NCBI GenBank assembly: GCA_027064665.1
Contig: JAMOPH010000378.1
Span: 1 to 6,667 of the forward strand
Reading direction: 5' to 3'
Origin: a bacterium
GTDB taxonomy: Bacteria; UBP14; UBA6098; B30-G16
Length of the DNA: 6,667 nt
A model generated the notes under the pieces. That model ran no database searches. It saw only the letters and a program-made list of their open reading frames with translations, and had not been told where the DNA came from. Of this stretch, positions 6,005-6,667 are shown in pieces (position 1 is the first letter of the stretch; the number at the start of each line of letters is the position of its first letter). A program made the position numbers and the translations under genes.

Positions 6005-6667
6005 TTAGAAAGAATATCCTATCCCAGCCCTGTGCACAAAACCGAGAGCACCGTAATGCTGCAGGGAATATCCGAAACTAAATTTCTTCAACTCAAGCCC
6101 TAAACCGGCGGTCAGACCGTTGAGGGAATTCGTCCCCGCCGGGTCCTCGTCGGGATTTGGGCGAAGGACATAGCCCACCCTGAAATACACCGGTTTGAGA
6201 AAATCAAGTTCCAGCCCGGCACGAACCCGCAGGTCAACATTCTTGCCGGTCTCAACCTGAACCCCCAACTCGCCGGGGAAACCGGGAAGATAATAATACC
6301 CCCCAAGTTTCACAGTCAGCGGCAGAGGGGCTTTGGTCTCGCCGTAGGCGGAAAGCACCGTGCCCAAGTTCGCCAGAACCAATCCCGCCCTGAAATGGTC
6401 CCGCCTGCCACGATACATAACGCCAAGGTCAAAACCCACGGCAGTCTGGGTGAAGGTGTCCACGCCGGAATACAAAAATTTTGCGGAAATCCCCGCCGAC
6501 AGCGCTTTGGAAAACTTCCGTGCGAAAGCACCCACAATCTCAAAATCGCTTCCGGAGAACTCGCCGGTGACATTGCCGGACTCGTCCGTGCGGGTGAAAC
6601 TCCCATAGGAGACGAAATTCACGCCGCCAGCAAGGGCGGTGTTCTGGTCAATTCTGTGGGAATACCC
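6005..6667 (-). CDS. PorV/PorQ family outer-membrane protein, 3' part (start outside window)
   Basis: The visible 220 residues look like the C-terminal two thirds or so of a PorV/PorQ-type beta-barrel protein (full members about 320-400 residues). In T9SS organisms PorV and PorQ are outer-membrane components; PorV shuttles cargo for release or attachment. The strongest family-like signal is VSYGSFTRTDESGNVTGEFS, followed by a region reading GSDFEIVGAFAR. Alternating short strands follow (GVDTFTQTAVGFDLGVMYR, AGLVLANLGTVLSAYG), and the protein ends in GYSF, a terminal Phe typical of outer-membrane barrels. A GTG at 6622 could be mistaken for the start. The frame stays open for 15 more codons to the window edge (GYSHRIDQNTALAGG just before it), in keeping with the family, and there is no ribosome site before the GTG. 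I therefore treat it as 5'-truncated. PorQ fits slightly better than PorV, but the paralog cannot be settled from this part. Confidence 0.82.
   Translation of the reverse strand, partial: GYSHRIDQNTALAGGVNFVSYGSFTRTDESGNVTGEFSGSDFEIVGAFARKFSKALSAGISAKFLYSGVDTFTQTAVGFDLGVMYRGRRDHFRAGLVLANLGTVLSAYGETKAPLPLTVKLGGYYYLPGFPGELGVQVETGKNVDLRVRAGLELDFLKPVYFRVGYVLRPNPDEDPAGTNSLNGLTAGLGLELKKFSFGYSLQHYGALGFVHRAGIGYSF

Overview
The window looks like anaerobic Gram-negative bacterial DNA from the FCB side of the tree. The best guess is an uncultivated lineage such as WOR-3, TA06, Cloacimonadota, Zixibacteria or a relative. Two things point there: a large exported protein with a C-terminal type IX secretion (T9SS) sorting domain of the 'NPFN…G-Y-F' kind, and a PorV/PorQ-type outer-membrane barrel protein. 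A ferredoxin-linked indolepyruvate oxidoreductase subunit fits an anaerobic, amino-acid-fermenting life. The phylum is inferred and cannot be fixed from the sequence alone.

All four genes lie on the minus strand, so transcription runs from high to low coordinates. First comes the 3' part of a PorV/PorQ-family gene (6667-6005), whose start is outside the window. After 15 nt comes a complete DUF2207 membrane protein (5989-4181). After a 69-nt gap, the longest in the window and holding a possible promoter, comes a 763-residue secreted multidomain protein with a T9SS tail (4111-1820). After 17 nt comes iorA (1802-15). Its usual partner iorB would be expected just beyond coordinate 1 and is not visible. 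Coding density is very high: no gene-free stretch exceeds 69 nt. I see no RNA gene, mobile element, CRISPR array or convincing terminator.

Three of the four genes concern the cell envelope: an outer-membrane T9SS-type component, an inner-membrane DUF2207 protein and a likely T9SS cargo. The cargo has an N-terminal beta-sandwich-like domain, two copies of a MAM-like module of the kind that accompanies immune-inhibitor-A peptidases, and a carboxypeptidase-regulatory-like domain between them. It has no visible peptidase domain. iorA is metabolic and may simply share the transcript. Base composition changes sharply along the window: about 39% GC in sampled parts of the cargo's N-terminal domain and of the DUF2207 gene, against about 60% in the cargo's second module and in iorA.

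The long plus-strand open frames are opposite-strand shadows of these genes. The most unusual content is the unstudied PorQ / DUF2207 / T9SS-cargo neighbourhood and the protease-less cargo architecture. Nothing here proves a new system.
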